From Spirochaetota bacterium (GTDB taxonomy: Bacteria > Spirochaetota > UBA4802 > UB4802), in assembly GCA_029548025.1 (NCBI GenBank), contig JAKPOE010000189.1, positions 1 to 30,161 of the forward strand: a stretch of DNA of 30,161 nt, in the 5' to 3' direction. Below, in pieces: positions 1-8,857 of the stretch. A model generated the notes under the pieces. It had not been told where the DNA came from and searched no databases. It saw only the letters and a list, made by a program, of their open reading frames with translations. Position 1 is the stretch's first letter. The number at the start of each line of letters is the position of its first letter. The translations under genes were made by a program, and so were the position numbers.

Positions 1-74
1 GCATCCCAGCGCTCGCCAAATTTTGTGCACCCCATTCCAATTATTGCAACTTTATCTTTTATTCCAGTAGCCAT
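1..74 (-). CDS. Thiolase family protein, N-terminus only (cut by window edge)
   Basis: Only the first 24 codons lie in the window. The minus strand reads MATGIKDKVAIIGMGCTKFG followed by ERWD, the typical start of SCP-x-type thiolases and acetyl-CoA acetyltransferases, which condense or cleave acyl-CoAs. A strong AAGGAGG ribosome site precedes the ATG, and its first bases are the stop codon of the upstream HMG-CoA-synthase-like gene, so the two genes are almost certainly co-translated. The family call rests on the N-terminal signature alone; the catalytic Cys and His lie outside the window. Confidence 0.7.
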   Translation of the reverse strand, partial: MATGIKDKVAIIGMGCTKFGERWD

Positions 75-84
75 ATATTCCTCC

Positions 85-1527
85 TTACTCCATTATTGGT
101 ACCGCTTTCCAGAAATATCCGGTAAAGCCTCGCATGCTGTCCTGTCTATGGATACGAAACGACATAGCTACTTTTGTACCCACATTAAGTTTCTCGAGCT
201 CACAGTCTGTAAAATCAAGAAGCGTTCGGCCACCACCATCAAACTCAACAAGCCCATACAGTGCCGGTGGTTCAACAGATGCTGCAAGCATATCACCAGT
301 ATACATAAGCACTGTGCCCATTTTATCCGAAAATACATAATCATCCATGGCACCTGATTTGTTACATGCAGGATTAACACAAATAGGATAAGGAGGAAAC
401 TGCGGTGTACCACATGCCTTACATTTATACCCCACAAAACCATTCAGCATCTTTCGGTGACGCCATAATGCAGTAAGGGATGTATTGGGAACAGCTTCAG
501 CTCGTATACTTGTATCCGCGTTAATTAATTCCCTAAACTTTAAATATTTTGGATACGGAATATCTTTCTTATTTGCAATGCTCCGGGTAATCCCTCTGGG
601 ACGCTTAAAACTTTCAATTGCATCAGTTACCTTAAAGGCAACTATCTCACAACCCTGTCCAAAACCAACAACAAGTATTTTATCGCCAGGTTTTGCACTA
701 TCAAGCGCATGGCAAAGCATCACCAGCGGATGTGCCACACCTGTATCACCAACCCCATCGTGCAGGTTAGTATAAACATGTGCCGATTTAATTTTTTTTG
801 CAATACCTGCATGTTCCCGCGCAAATGGACAGGGATAAATAACACAGGCAAACTCATTTATATCTGTGTGATAGTTATCGCAAAACAGCTTTATTGCGGT
901 AGGGATGATACGCCCAAATCCCTCATCGCGTATAAAACGTTCCTCCCATTGATAATCAAAGCGTTTATCGGCACCGCGGTAATGATCAACAAAATCTTCA
1001 TGATACGAATATGAACCAATACATTCTGCTATAACATTTTCACGTCCCACTACCAGGGCTGCAGCGCCATCACCATACATAAGCTCCAATGTTGATGCTG
1101 CTCTGGTAAACCGTCTTTCACCAGCAGTAACCATAACCTTGTTAGCCGAATCAGATTCTACAGCATCCAGCGCAGCAACAACTGCCGAAACGCCTGCTTT
1201 TAATGAACCAGCCATATCAACGGTTCGCACATTGTTCCTACAATTGAGTGCTTCTGCAATAACTGCGGCATTCTGTCTGTCGTCAAATGGAAACGATGTT
1301 GAAGCTGCATAAACAGCATCAATACTTTTTTGTTCAACATTTTGCAGTGCATCAACTGCTGCTGCCACAGCCATAGTAATTGCATCTTCGTCCCAGTTTG
1401 CAACTGACCGTTCACCAGTCATCAGTGAGTATAGCAAAGAATTATACCATGCCATCTGCTGTACAACCTGCATCCTGGATAATCTTCTTAAAGGGATGTA
1501 TCCCCCATACGAAACAATCCCAATCAT
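85..1527 (-). CDS. HMG-CoA-synthase-like thiolase-fold protein fused to a DUF35 Zn-ribbon/OB domain
   Basis: 480 aa. Residues 1-310 have the fold of HMG-CoA synthase/KAS III (YGDGAAALVVG at 151-161; GVGDTGVAHP at 258-267). Residues about 365-475 are a DUF35 domain: a zinc ribbon (C369, C372, C383, C388) followed by an OB fold. The segment that carries the nucleophilic Cys in archaeal HMG-CoA synthases (DLEFACKAG) reads DMAGSLKAG here, with Leu109 in place of Cys, so ordinary HMG-CoA synthesis is unlikely. Downstream by 10 bp is a thiolase; upstream in the operon are an SDR and a MaoC hydratase. Thiolase, HMGCS-like and DUF35 partners form channelling complexes in archaea and related pairs act in Ltp2/ChsH2 and BbsA/BbsB systems, so a role in acyl-CoA carbon-carbon chemistry is inferred. 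The substrate is unknown. The ATG follows a GGGGGG ribosome site. Confidence 0.75.
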   Translation of the reverse strand: MIGIVSYGGYIPLRRLSRMQVVQQMAWYNSLLYSLMTGERSVANWDEDAITMAVAAAVDALQNVEQKSIDAVYAASTSFPFDDRQNAAVIAEALNCRNNVRTVDMAGSLKAGVSAVVAALDAVESDSANKVMVTAGERRFTRAASTLELMYGDGAAALVVGRENVIAECIGSYSYHEDFVDHYRGADKRFDYQWEERFIRDEGFGRIIPTAIKLFCDNYHTDINEFACVIYPCPFAREHAGIAKKIKSAHVYTNLHDGVGDTGVAHPLVMLCHALDSAKPGDKILVVGFGQGCEIVAFKVTDAIESFKRPRGITRSIANKKDIPYPKYLKFRELINADTSIRAEAVPNTSLTALWRHRKMLNGFVGYKCKACGTPQFPPYPICVNPACNKSGAMDDYVFSDKMGTVLMYTGDMLAASVEPPALYGLVEFDGGGRTLLDFTDCELEKLNVGTKVAMSFRIHRQDSMRGFTGYFWKAVPIME

Positions 1528-1643
1528 TGAAAAAGCCCCCCATTAAAATATTTTTTATACATTATCCTGACCCCCTGCATTGTTTTTATTATGGTAGATT
1601 TATAGTTTCAGGGTTTAGAACCATGTGAGCAAAAATTTTTCAC

Positions 1644-2546
1644 TTACTTAAGTAATGGTGCCATGTATGCAAAGGTTTCTCCAATGTTATTCAATGGTTT
1701 TGCATCACTTAAATCGGTTATCTTACTCCACTGCGCCATGATATCCTCTGCTGTTATTTCATCTTTACCCTGTATAATAGTGCCACTGGCACAAACAATT
1801 GCAGCACGGCTATACCAACCGCCACCACAGTTAATAAGCATCCCTGTATCCTTACATTCATCTGAACATAGATACATCACCAGCGGTGTTACAAATTCCG
1901 GTTTTAATTTTTCAAAAATCTCTTTAGGCAATACATCTTCTGTCATGCGGGACGCTGCCACCGGAACTATCGTGTTAACCAATATATTGTACTTTGCACC
2001 TTCTAATTTCAATGCATTCATCAATCCAACAAGTCCCATCTTTGCTGATGCATAGTTTGTTTGCCCAAAATTGCCGTATAAACCGGCTCCTGAAGCAGTA
2101 AAGATGATTCTGCCCCAACCCTGCTCACGCATTATCTTAAACGCCGGTGCAGTAACACAAAATGCTCCACGCAGATGCACCGACACTACAATATCCCATT
2201 CATCTTCGGTCATCTTGACAAACGTTTTATCACGTAAAATGCCAGCATTGTTTACTACAATGTCCACCCGTCCAAAAGCATCCATTGCAGTTTTAATAAT
2301 GTTTTCACCACCCTGCACAGTTGCAACAGAATCATAATTAGCTACTGCCTTGCCCCCAGCTTTTTTTATCTCCTCAACAACAGCATCAGCAGCACTATGG
2401 TTTGCACCTGATCCATCACGCAAACTGCCTAAATCATTGACAACCACCATTGCACCACGTCGTGCAAACTCTAAGGCATAGGTTCGCCCAATCCCTGAAC
2501 CTGCACCCGTAACAACAGCAACTTTGCCATCAAGCTTAATACTCAT
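1644..2546 (-). CDS. SDR (3R)-hydroxyacyl-CoA dehydrogenase-like
   Basis: 300 aa, cytoplasmic short-chain dehydrogenase. Visible motifs: TGAGSGIG nucleotide-binding loop at 13-20, NNAG at 99-102, and catalytic Ser152, Tyr165 and Lys169 (YASAK). The sequence around NDLG and the C-terminal extension after the Rossmann core resemble the dehydrogenase unit of the peroxisomal multifunctional protein MFE-2 (HSD17B4), which oxidises (3R)-hydroxyacyl-CoA with NAD. The next upstream gene is a MaoC hydratase, the other MFE-2 activity, 27 bp away, so the pair probably runs hydration and oxidation of enoyl-CoA. The AGGAGGG ribosome site fits the chosen ATG. The 116 bp between this gene and the HMGCS-like gene holds nothing else I can identify. 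Confidence 0.85.
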   Translation of the reverse strand: MSIKLDGKVAVVTGAGSGIGRTYALEFARRGAMVVVNDLGSLRDGSGANHSAADAVVEEIKKAGGKAVANYDSVATVQGGENIIKTAMDAFGRVDIVVNNAGILRDKTFVKMTEDEWDIVVSVHLRGAFCVTAPAFKIMREQGWGRIIFTASGAGLYGNFGQTNYASAKMGLVGLMNALKLEGAKYNILVNTIVPVAASRMTEDVLPKEIFEKLKPEFVTPLVMYLCSDECKDTGMLINCGGGWYSRAAIVCASGTIIQGKDEITAEDIMAQWSKITDLSDAKPLNNIGETFAYMAPLLK

Positions 2547-2573
2547 ACTACCCTCCTGCTCATTAATAATATT

Positions 2574-3422
2574 TCAGGCAACAGTACACCATCCATTGCG
2601 CAGTACATCCTTGCCACTATCATTTAACGCTACGATTCCATATTTTGTTTTTTCTGCAAGCTTTTCCATTGTGTACCCTTTAAACGTAAGAACTTGGCCG
2701 GGCAATACCGGTCGGGCAAAACGCACATACAATTCCTTAACTTTTAAAGGATCTCTATCCGGTGTAAGATGATCCACTGCCATCTTATGAGCAAATGCCA
2801 TGGTACATAGCCCCTGCAAAATAATCCCCGGCAACCCAACCTTTTTTGCAAAGTCATCATCAACATGGATAGGGTTATGGTCTCCGGAAGGTTCAGCATA
2901 GATATAGGTCTGGCCATTCCTTACCCTCATGGCATCGTCAAAAATAAATTGTGAAGGTATTTTACCCTCTTCAGCCTTTCCATCAGGTTTTCCACTTCCT
3001 GCACTTCTGTCAAAAAATTCCCACTGTGCCCTTACTACAATGTCATCATGCTGATTTTTAGTAACTGTCTCCCAGCCTAAAATGCTTCCTTTTTCTTTTA
3101 CCGTAATATGGGTGATAGTTCCCTCGGAGGTAACCTCATCGCCGGGCTTAACCGCTTTTATCCATTCAAAATATTGACTGTAATGTACAACAAACATCAT
3201 GTTTATCCCAATCTCAGCATCAAACATTAGTTGTGCGGTTGGACCTGCGGCATAAAAAACAGCATACATCGGAGGAGCTATAATACCACCCTGCCTTCTG
3301 TTATCAAAGTATGCATCATTGTCCTCATTATAAGCAAGGGCATAATAGATACTTTCATGCTGTGAAATTTTAATAGGATCTGATTTATATTTTTTGCCAA
3401 TACACGTCTCATTCAGCGGCAT
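2574..3422 (-). CDS. MaoC-family double hot-dog enoyl-CoA hydratase 2
   Basis: 282 aa from the ATG that follows AGGAGG by five bases; a GTG two codons earlier lies inside that ribosome site and is less likely. The C-terminal half has the hydratase-2 signature SGDHNPIHVD with the catalytic pair Asp181 and His186, followed by GLPGIILQGLCTMAF (the usual HGLC is QGLC here). The N-terminal half is the degenerate second hot-dog expected of MFE-2-type hydratases. The predicted reaction is (R)-specific hydration of trans-2-enoyl-CoA, feeding the neighbouring SDR. It is the first gene of the minus-strand operon; a palindrome lies in the promoter region just upstream. Confidence 0.85.
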   Translation of the reverse strand: MPLNETCIGKKYKSDPIKISQHESIYYALAYNEDNDAYFDNRRQGGIIAPPMYAVFYAAGPTAQLMFDAEIGINMMFVVHYSQYFEWIKAVKPGDEVTSEGTITHITVKEKGSILGWETVTKNQHDDIVVRAQWEFFDRSAGSGKPDGKAEEGKIPSQFIFDDAMRVRNGQTYIYAEPSGDHNPIHVDDDFAKKVGLPGIILQGLCTMAFAHKMAVDHLTPDRDPLKVKELYVRFARPVLPGQVLTFKGYTMEKLAEKTKYGIVALNDSGKDVLRNGWCTVA

Positions 3423-3481
3423 ACGCACCTCCTGTTTTTATATTTAAGTGAAGTAGATTTTTCCCACAGTCCCAATTAAAT

Positions 3482-3513
3482 GTAATACAAACATACATGT
3501 TTTTTGGTGTCAA
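3482..3513 (-). promoter_or_regulatory. Candidate promoter and palindromic operator for the acyl-CoA operon
   Basis: On the minus strand a TTGACA hexamer (3508-3513) lies upstream of the MaoC gene. The perfect inverted repeat AAACAT-AC-ATGTTT (3489-3502) lies in the spacer, and a weak TATTAC/TTGTAT -10 follows. A palindrome in this place is what a TetR/FadR-type repressor of an acyl-CoA operon would use. The regulator is not in the window. The rest of the 320-bp gap up to the next gene is AT-rich and may hold the plus-strand promoter (TTGACT at 3626-3631). Confidence 0.4.
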
Positions 3514-3744
3514 GATATTAATCTGACAAAAAATAGTTATATTAATTTAGCTATATAGTTATATATTACTTGTTTTGGCAAGAATTAATGATATATTGTT
3601 AAGAAATGATCATAATAAATACGTATTGACTTAACCAACTTTAATTATCATACCATGATTGAATTCAATGGTGGTAAAAAATTTTTTTGATAATGGCTGG
3701 TGAGTTAAAAATAATTTTTACAGGTATCTATTAATGTTAACTAT

Positions 3745-5115
3745 ATGCCGCATAATGATGTAAAACGATATTATAACCATGATCAAGGTATACAAACACT
3801 TAAGGTAAGCAAGATTATTACTCCACTTACTGCTGTTGTTATTGCGCTGTTTCTTTATCAGGATATTTATATTCTGCATTTTTATTTTACCTTCTGGTAC
3901 AGATTCATTCCAATAATGCTATGTATAGTCTACTTTTTGCTAACGCTTTCTTTACTAAAAAGGCATGTACACTATGTTATTCCGCTATATACCTTACTTT
4001 TATTATCAGGGATTATAATGATACTGGGTATTGCATATCGCATATTTACCAACCCTCTCTATCCTGAAACATTTTTATCAAATGTATCTACAGGCATTCA
4101 AACAGTATTTATAGTGCTATTTTTAATAGCATCAGGTGCAAGAAGATTTTTACCAATAGTATACACTGTTTCTTTAGTGCTTTTCCTGATATCTCTATCA
4201 TTCAATAAACAATTAACATCTTTGGAGTTATCAGCACTTTCCAATCCTATTGCCACAACTCTTTTTTTAAGTTTATTAGCTTACGTATTTGAAAGTATGA
4301 ATTCCAGAGAATTTGCATTGCGGTTTACTGTAGAACAAAATGAGGATGAACTCAATCAATATAAAGATACCATGGAAAAAGAATTAGCCTTCGCATCATA
4401 CCTGCATAGATTAATCATGCCGCTTAAACCTCCGGTACCATCTATTTCAGTATACTATCATCCATATCATAATTTAGGCGGTGATTTTTATGACTTTATA
4501 CCACTTGATAAAAAGAAAGACAGGATTGGCATATTTATCAGTGATGTAACAGGGCATGGGGTATCTTCTGCATTTATTACTGCGACACTAAAACACTATT
4601 TAGTAGTTGGCAAAAAATATCATGAAAATCCACAAAAATTGATGTACTATCTTAATGAATATTTAACAGGGAATATTGGCCAAAATTTTGTAACAGCATT
4701 ATATTGTATCATTGACTTTAATAAAAAAGAATTAATATACAGCAATGCAGCTCATTATGCACCAATAATAGTTGGGAAAGATGGCAACATACATGAACTG
4801 GAAAAAACAGGAAAACCTTTCCCATTAGGGATTATAAAAAAAAGAAAATTAATAAAATATAGCAAAAATTTTTCTTATTCAACAATACAGTTGCAGCAAG
4901 GTTCAAAATTAGTATTATATACCGATGGTATTATTGAACTATATAATGCAGGGAATCCATCCAATTTTGATACAGGTGTATTCTTTCAATTATTACAGCA
5001 ATACCACCTGCTATCATCTGCCGATATGTTAAACGAAATTGACAGGCATCTTACCAGTCAGCATGGGAACAATTATATTAACGATGATATATGTGTAATA
5101 GTTGTTGATATATAA
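3745..5115 (+). CDS. Membrane-anchored SpoIIE/RsbU-type PP2C serine phosphatase
   Basis: 456 aa. Residues 25-185 form about six hydrophobic segments. A short coiled linker (about 186-215) joins them to a PP2C/SpoIIE catalytic domain at 216-456. Metal-binding motifs are intact: GGDFYD (245-250), SDVTGHG (266-272), LYTDG (391-395) and NDD (446-448). Such enzymes dephosphorylate anti-sigma-factor antagonists (STAS proteins) in partner-switching stress pathways. The N-terminal membrane part is probably the sensor, with an unknown signal. No STAS or kinase partner is encoded nearby. The Shine-Dalgarno in front of the ATG is weak. The stop is 2 bp from the convergent arsC stop. Confidence 0.85.
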   Translation: MPHNDVKRYYNHDQGIQTLKVSKIITPLTAVVIALFLYQDIYILHFYFTFWYRFIPIMLCIVYFLLTLSLLKRHVHYVIPLYTLLLLSGIIMILGIAYRIFTNPLYPETFLSNVSTGIQTVFIVLFLIASGARRFLPIVYTVSLVLFLISLSFNKQLTSLELSALSNPIATTLFLSLLAYVFESMNSREFALRFTVEQNEDELNQYKDTMEKELAFASYLHRLIMPLKPPVPSISVYYHPYHNLGGDFYDFIPLDKKKDRIGIFISDVTGHGVSSAFITATLKHYLVVGKKYHENPQKLMYYLNEYLTGNIGQNFVTALYCIIDFNKKELIYSNAAHYAPIIVGKDGNIHELEKTGKPFPLGIIKKRKLIKYSKNFSYSTIQLQQGSKLVLYTDGIIELYNAGNPSNFDTGVFFQLLQQYHLLSSADMLNEIDRHLTSQHGNNYINDDICVIVVDI

Positions 5116-5117
5116 TA

Positions 5118-5576
5118 TCAGCTCATTATAAATTCTGTTTTTTCTTTATCAAGCCATTCGGGCAATTCCAGTATAAATGCTTTGATCTGATCGCGTACTT
5201 TTCTGTAATGATACAATGCTTCCTCCTGTGTTTTTGCTTCCCCTGCCAGTTGAGGTGGATCTTCAAATCCTCTGTGCATCACTTTTGTTTTACCAGGAAA
5301 CACCGGACAATTTTCGTATGCGTGCCCACAAACCATTATAACAAAATCAAACTGATTATTGATTAACTCATTAACATGCTTTGACACATGATGTGAAATA
5401 TCAACACCTGCTTCTTTCATAACTTTTATTGCCAAAGGGTCAACTGTTTTGGGTTCAATCCCTGCCGAATATGCTTCAATGATATCACCGCGTAATGCAT
5501 TGGCAAAACCTTCTGCCATCTGACTACGGCAGGAGTTTCCGGTACACAGAAATAAAATGGAAATTTTTTTATTCAT
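5118..5576 (-). CDS. arsC: Arsenate reductase, thioredoxin-coupled (LMW-PTP fold)
   Basis: 152 aa from the ATG preceded by AAAAGGTTG; upstream in-frame ATGs would add an unrelated 18-residue extension. The phosphatase-like loop CTGNSCRS (Cys11 to Arg17) and the redox pair Cys83 and Cys90 match Staphylococcus/Bacillus ArsC, where three cysteines relay electrons to thioredoxin. EDPP around Asp106 supplies the general acid. The enzyme reduces arsenate to arsenite in the cytoplasm, which ACR3, encoded 174 bp upstream on the same strand, would export. It is the last gene of the ars cluster; it could have its own promoter in the AT-rich 174-bp gap. Confidence 0.9.
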   Translation of the reverse strand: MNKKISILFLCTGNSCRSQMAEGFANALRGDIIEAYSAGIEPKTVDPLAIKVMKEAGVDISHHVSKHVNELINNQFDFVIMVCGHAYENCPVFPGKTKVMHRGFEDPPQLAGEAKTQEEALYHYRKVRDQIKAFILELPEWLDKEKTEFIMS

Positions 5577-5750
5577 AACAACCTTTTTAAAAAAGATTTT
5601 TATATCATGGCATATCACCATTGTTATCACAACTACAGAAACAGTAGTATAAATTTTTTGTTAATTTTTGTTATACAATATTTTTATATATACTTACTAC
5701 CAGTTTTGTAAATCTCGTAAAAGTTCAAAGTAAAACACGCAAATTCTTAA

Positions 5751-6794
5751 TTAAAAATATCGTTTCTTAAACACCAGGGCAACATCTACAAGTCCAATTA
5801 ATACCGGAACCTCAACCAGAGGACCAATAACAGTTGCAAATGCCTGCCCTGAGTTAATTCCAAAAATTGCAATAGCAACAGCTATAGCTAACTCAAAATC
5901 ATTTGAACCAGCGGTAAAAGCTACTGCTGCAGTTTTTGAATAATCTCCCGTAATTTTTTTGATAATATAAAATGTAACAAACCACATCAAAACAAAATAT
6001 AACAGCATTGGTAATGCTGCAATGACAACATCCTGTGGACGTTCAATGATTTTATTCCCTTGCATAGAAAACATTACAATAATTGTAAAAAGTAATGCAA
6101 TCAGTGTTAGCGGACTTATCCTGGGTATAAATTTTGCTTCATACCACTGTTTACCCATATAAGATATTAAACCAAAACGCGTAGCAACACCTGCTAAAAA
6201 CGGTATTCCTAAATAGATAAAAACTGTTTTAGCAGATTCAGATATTGATATAGAAATATCAAGTCCTTCAGCAAGACCAAACCAATTCAAAGCCAGTGTT
6301 ATAAATAAATAGATATACACTGCATAAAACAATACCTGAAATACAGCATTAAATGCAACTAAACCAACTGCCAATTCCCTGTCACCACCTGCTAATTCAT
6401 TCCATACTATTACCATGGCAATACATCTAGCAAGCCCTACAAGAATAACTCCAACCATATATTCCGGATATCCCCTTAAAAGAATAACGGCCAGGCCAAA
6501 CATAACAATTGGACCAACAACCCAGTTCAGAAGCAATGATATTCCAAGCAATCTCTTATTCTGGAATATTTTTCCCATTTCTTCATATTTTACTTTTGCA
6601 AGTGGTGGATACATCATAAGTATCAAACCAATTGCGATAGGAATGTTGGTAGTACCCGACTGAAGTAAATATATAAATGTTTTAATTTCTGGTAAAAAAT
6701 AGCCTATTGCTACCCCTGCCCCAATTGCAAAAAAAATCCACAGAGTTAAAAATCTGTCAACAAACGAAAGCTTTTTAGCTACCCCATCAGCCAT
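5751..6794 (-). CDS. acr3: ACR3-family arsenite efflux permease
   Basis: 347 aa with about ten transmembrane segments. The family hallmarks are visible: [19 protein letters not shown] with the essential Cys124, [10 protein letters not shown], and [14 protein letters not shown] with the essential Glu328. ACR3 is a proton-coupled antiporter that exports arsenite across the inner membrane. It lies between the small redox protein and arsC in the minus-strand arsenic cluster. A GAGGTG ribosome site precedes the ATG. Length and architecture are normal for the family. Confidence 0.93.
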   Translation of the reverse strand: MADGVAKKLSFVDRFLTLWIFFAIGAGVAIGYFLPEIKTFIYLLQSGTTNIPIAIGLILMMYPPLAKVKYEEMGKIFQNKRLLGISLLLNWVVGPIVMFGLAVILLRGYPEYMVGVILVGLARCIAMVIVWNELAGGDRELAVGLVAFNAVFQVLFYAVYIYLFITLALNWFGLAEGLDISISISESAKTVFIYLGIPFLAGVATRFGLISYMGKQWYEAKFIPRISPLTLIALLFTIIVMFSMQGNKIIERPQDVVIAALPMLLYFVLMWFVTFYIIKKITGDYSKTAAVAFTAGSNDFELAIAVAIAIFGINSGQAFATVIGPLVEVPVLIGLVDVALVFKKRYF

Positions 6795-6862
6795 AAATTC
6801 ACCTCTTTACTTATATTCTGCAAGCCCCCTTGTAGGTACAACCATTAAAAAAATAAATCTAT

Positions 6863-7096
6863 TTATTGGATTAACTTTTTAATCTCTTCAATAGAGGGGA
6901 CTTTGCCAGCAATCTTAACCTGACCATCAACAACAAGAGCTGGCGTTATCATCACACCATAGCTCATTATTTGTTTAATATCGGTTACCTTATTCAATTG
7001 GTACGGTATACCTAATTCCTTTGCTGCCTGCTCGGTTAAATGCTGAAGTGTGGTACACTTTGAACAGCCTGTTCCTAAAATTTCAAATTTTTTCAT
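6863..7096 (-). CDS. Small thioredoxin-like redox-active disulfide protein
   Basis: 77 aa. The ATG sits after GAGGTGG; a GTG two codons upstream falls within that ribosome site. The motif GCSKC (Cys11, Cys14) near the N-terminus and MITPALVVDG with its cis-proline define the thioredoxin_3 or redox-active disulfide protein 2 family. Proteins of this family often sit next to COG0701 permeases and arsenic genes. A role in thiol chemistry for the adjacent permease or for ArsC is inferred from the neighbourhood; its partner is not established. Confidence 0.85.
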   Translation of the reverse strand: MKKFEILGTGCSKCTTLQHLTEQAAKELGIPYQLNKVTDIKQIMSYGVMITPALVVDGQVKIAGKVPSIEEIKKLIQ

Positions 7097-7141
7097 AACC
7101 ACCTCAAAAAATAGACTATATATGGGGTCAGAGCCTCAATA

Positions 7142-8440
7142 CTACCATAGCAATCCAAACAATATTCCGGTGATAGTTGCCATCACAATGACCAGTGAAA
7201 CATATACAGCAGTCTTTTGTGTACCAATAACGCTACGAATAACCAGCATACTGGGAAGGGACAATGTAGGTCCAGCCAGAAGAAGTGCTAACGCCGGACC
7301 ATGACCCATACCATTACCTAAAAGCCCCTGTAAAATGGGAACTTCGGTAAGCGTTGCAAAATACATAAAGGCACCAACAACTGATGAGAAGAAATTGGCA
7401 AAGAATGAATTACCACCCACTGCCATAGCAATCCATTGTGATGGTATAATACCTTCATGCCCCGGACTGCCAAGTAAAAAGCCTGCAGCCAGAACCCCAC
7501 CCAAAAGCAATGGCAGTATTTGTTTGGCAAATGACCATGTTTGCTCCAACCATGTCAACAACTCACCTTTTTCGGTTATGCCGATAGCTATCAAAGCAAT
7601 AATACCTGCAACAAATGGTATTAATGGCCTGTGCGGAAATAAAAAGCCTGACATTACTGTAACAATGATAGCAATAACTATCTTCCACCATGTTACAGTA
7701 AACCATGCCCACAGCACCAATCCAAAGAGTAGTGACACAACACCGGTAATCTCCCATTTATAACTGTACACATAATACCAGATTCCCTCAGGTGCATCTG
7801 GTTTACCCCAGTTAACAAACACCAGTATGGCTACCATTAAAAGAAAATAGATAACCGTCTGCCACAGGGGACGTGACGTTTCGGGCTGGGGCATATTCAT
7901 CATAGCATTGGCTTTTTGTATCTCTTCTTTTCGGAAAATAAGATACATCAATCCACCAATGAAAATACTGAAAACAATTGCACCGACTGCGCGTGCAATG
8001 CCTATTTCAAGTCCAAGCACCCGTGCTGTCAAAATGATTGCCAGTACATTGATGGCAGGTCCCGAATACAAAAAAGCTGTTGCAGGACCTAATCCTGCGC
8101 CCATAGTATAAATACCCGCAAAAAGCGGGAGGACCGTGCATGAACAAACAGCTAAAATTGTCCCCGAAACAGATGCGACACCATACGCCATAAGTTTTGG
8201 TGCGGCAGGCCCCAGGTACTTCATGACCGAATTTTGACTAACAAATGTGGCGATAGCTCCTGCAATGAAAAACGCTGGTACAAGGCATAACAAGACATGT
8301 TCGCGAGCATACCACCTTGTCAACTTCAGCGCCTCAGATACAGCATTGTCAAAACGGGGATTGCCAGCAGGCAAATGAAAGAAAATGACAAAGGCTATAC
8401 CCATATACATACATATTTTTAGTTCTTTTTTCCAGTCCAT
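7142..8440 (-). CDS. COG0701/DUF318 permease (ArsP-like)
   Basis: 432 aa from the ATG after AAGGATT; an in-frame TTG two codons upstream is possible. There are about ten hydrophobic segments in two halves. The first half contains FFIAGAIATFVSQ and the motif VCSCTVLPLFAGIYTMG with Cys99 and Cys101, then GPAINVLAIILTARVLG; the second half repeats the pattern (GPALALLLAGPTLSLPSM). This is the COG0701 permease family, whose studied member ArsP exports trivalent organoarsenicals. Its place directly after arsR and before the redox mini-protein and ACR3 supports a metalloid role, but the substrate cannot be read from the sequence. Confidence 0.85.
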   Translation of the reverse strand: MDWKKELKICMYMGIAFVIFFHLPAGNPRFDNAVSEALKLTRWYAREHVLLCLVPAFFIAGAIATFVSQNSVMKYLGPAAPKLMAYGVASVSGTILAVCSCTVLPLFAGIYTMGAGLGPATAFLYSGPAINVLAIILTARVLGLEIGIARAVGAIVFSIFIGGLMYLIFRKEEIQKANAMMNMPQPETSRPLWQTVIYFLLMVAILVFVNWGKPDAPEGIWYYVYSYKWEITGVVSLLFGLVLWAWFTVTWWKIVIAIIVTVMSGFLFPHRPLIPFVAGIIALIAIGITEKGELLTWLEQTWSFAKQILPLLLGGVLAAGFLLGSPGHEGIIPSQWIAMAVGGNSFFANFFSSVVGAFMYFATLTEVPILQGLLGNGMGHGPALALLLAGPTLSLPSMLVIRSVIGTQKTAVYVSLVIVMATITGILFGLLW

Positions 8441-8462
8441 GGCCAATCCTTATACCTGGTAA

Positions 8463-8810
8463 TTATAACTGTTGCGTACTGTTTATACAGCAACGAGCAA
8501 CCTCTAACTGTTCTGTTGCATTCCGTTGAATCACCGTATCAATACAGCTAATAAATTCACTAACACAGGGCATCTTCAAAAAATAATAAACGGTTGTGCC
8601 CTCTTTTTTATCATATACCAGCCCTGCACTTTTCAATACCGATAGGTGTTTGGATACTGTGGACATATCAGCGCCAATCAATTCCTGCAGTTTGCATACA
8701 CACTGTGCCCCTTTTTGCAGCTCTTCTACCATATATAACCGCGTGGGATGTGCCAGCGCCTTCATAACAGCAGCTCGTGCCTCATATTTTTTTTGTGTCA
8801 TGGTATCCAT
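8463..8810 (-). CDS. arsR: ArsR-family metalloid-responsive repressor
   Basis: 115 aa winged-helix regulator. ALAHPTRLYMVEEL begins the fold and ADMSTVSKHLSVLKSAGLV is the recognition helix. The Cys37-Val-Cys39 pair (AQCVCKLQ) matches the ELCVCDL arsenite-sensing site. Further cysteines near the C-terminus (CID, RCC) may add ligands. It is the first gene of the arsenic operon, 22 bp ahead of the permease, and presumably represses that operon until As(III) or a related metalloid binds. A GAGGTT ribosome site precedes the ATG. Confidence 0.9.
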   Translation of the reverse strand: MDTMTQKKYEARAAVMKALAHPTRLYMVEELQKGAQCVCKLQELIGADMSTVSKHLSVLKSAGLVYDKKEGTTVYYFLKMPCVSEFISCIDTVIQRNATEQLEVARCCINSTQQL

Positions 8811-8828
8811 AATAACCTCGTATTATTT

Positions 8829-8857
8829 CTTATTTGGCAATTTAGCAAAATAGTCAA
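8829..8857 (-). promoter_or_regulatory. Candidate arsR promoter with inverted repeat
   Basis: The minus strand reads TTGACT (8852-8857), a 17-base spacer and a weak AATAAG -10. The spacer region carries the near-palindrome TTTGGC-AATTTA-GCAAAA (8833-8850, one mismatch), a plausible ArsR operator. The remaining intergenic DNA to 9232 is AT-rich. It contains a TGTAAAC...GTTTACA inverted repeat (about 9146-9176), but I find no gene in it. Confidence 0.35.

Noticed and set aside
7118..7140. GGGGTCAGAGCC reminiscent of REP-type element ends
   Set aside because: A single short copy with no partner arm; chance is likely.
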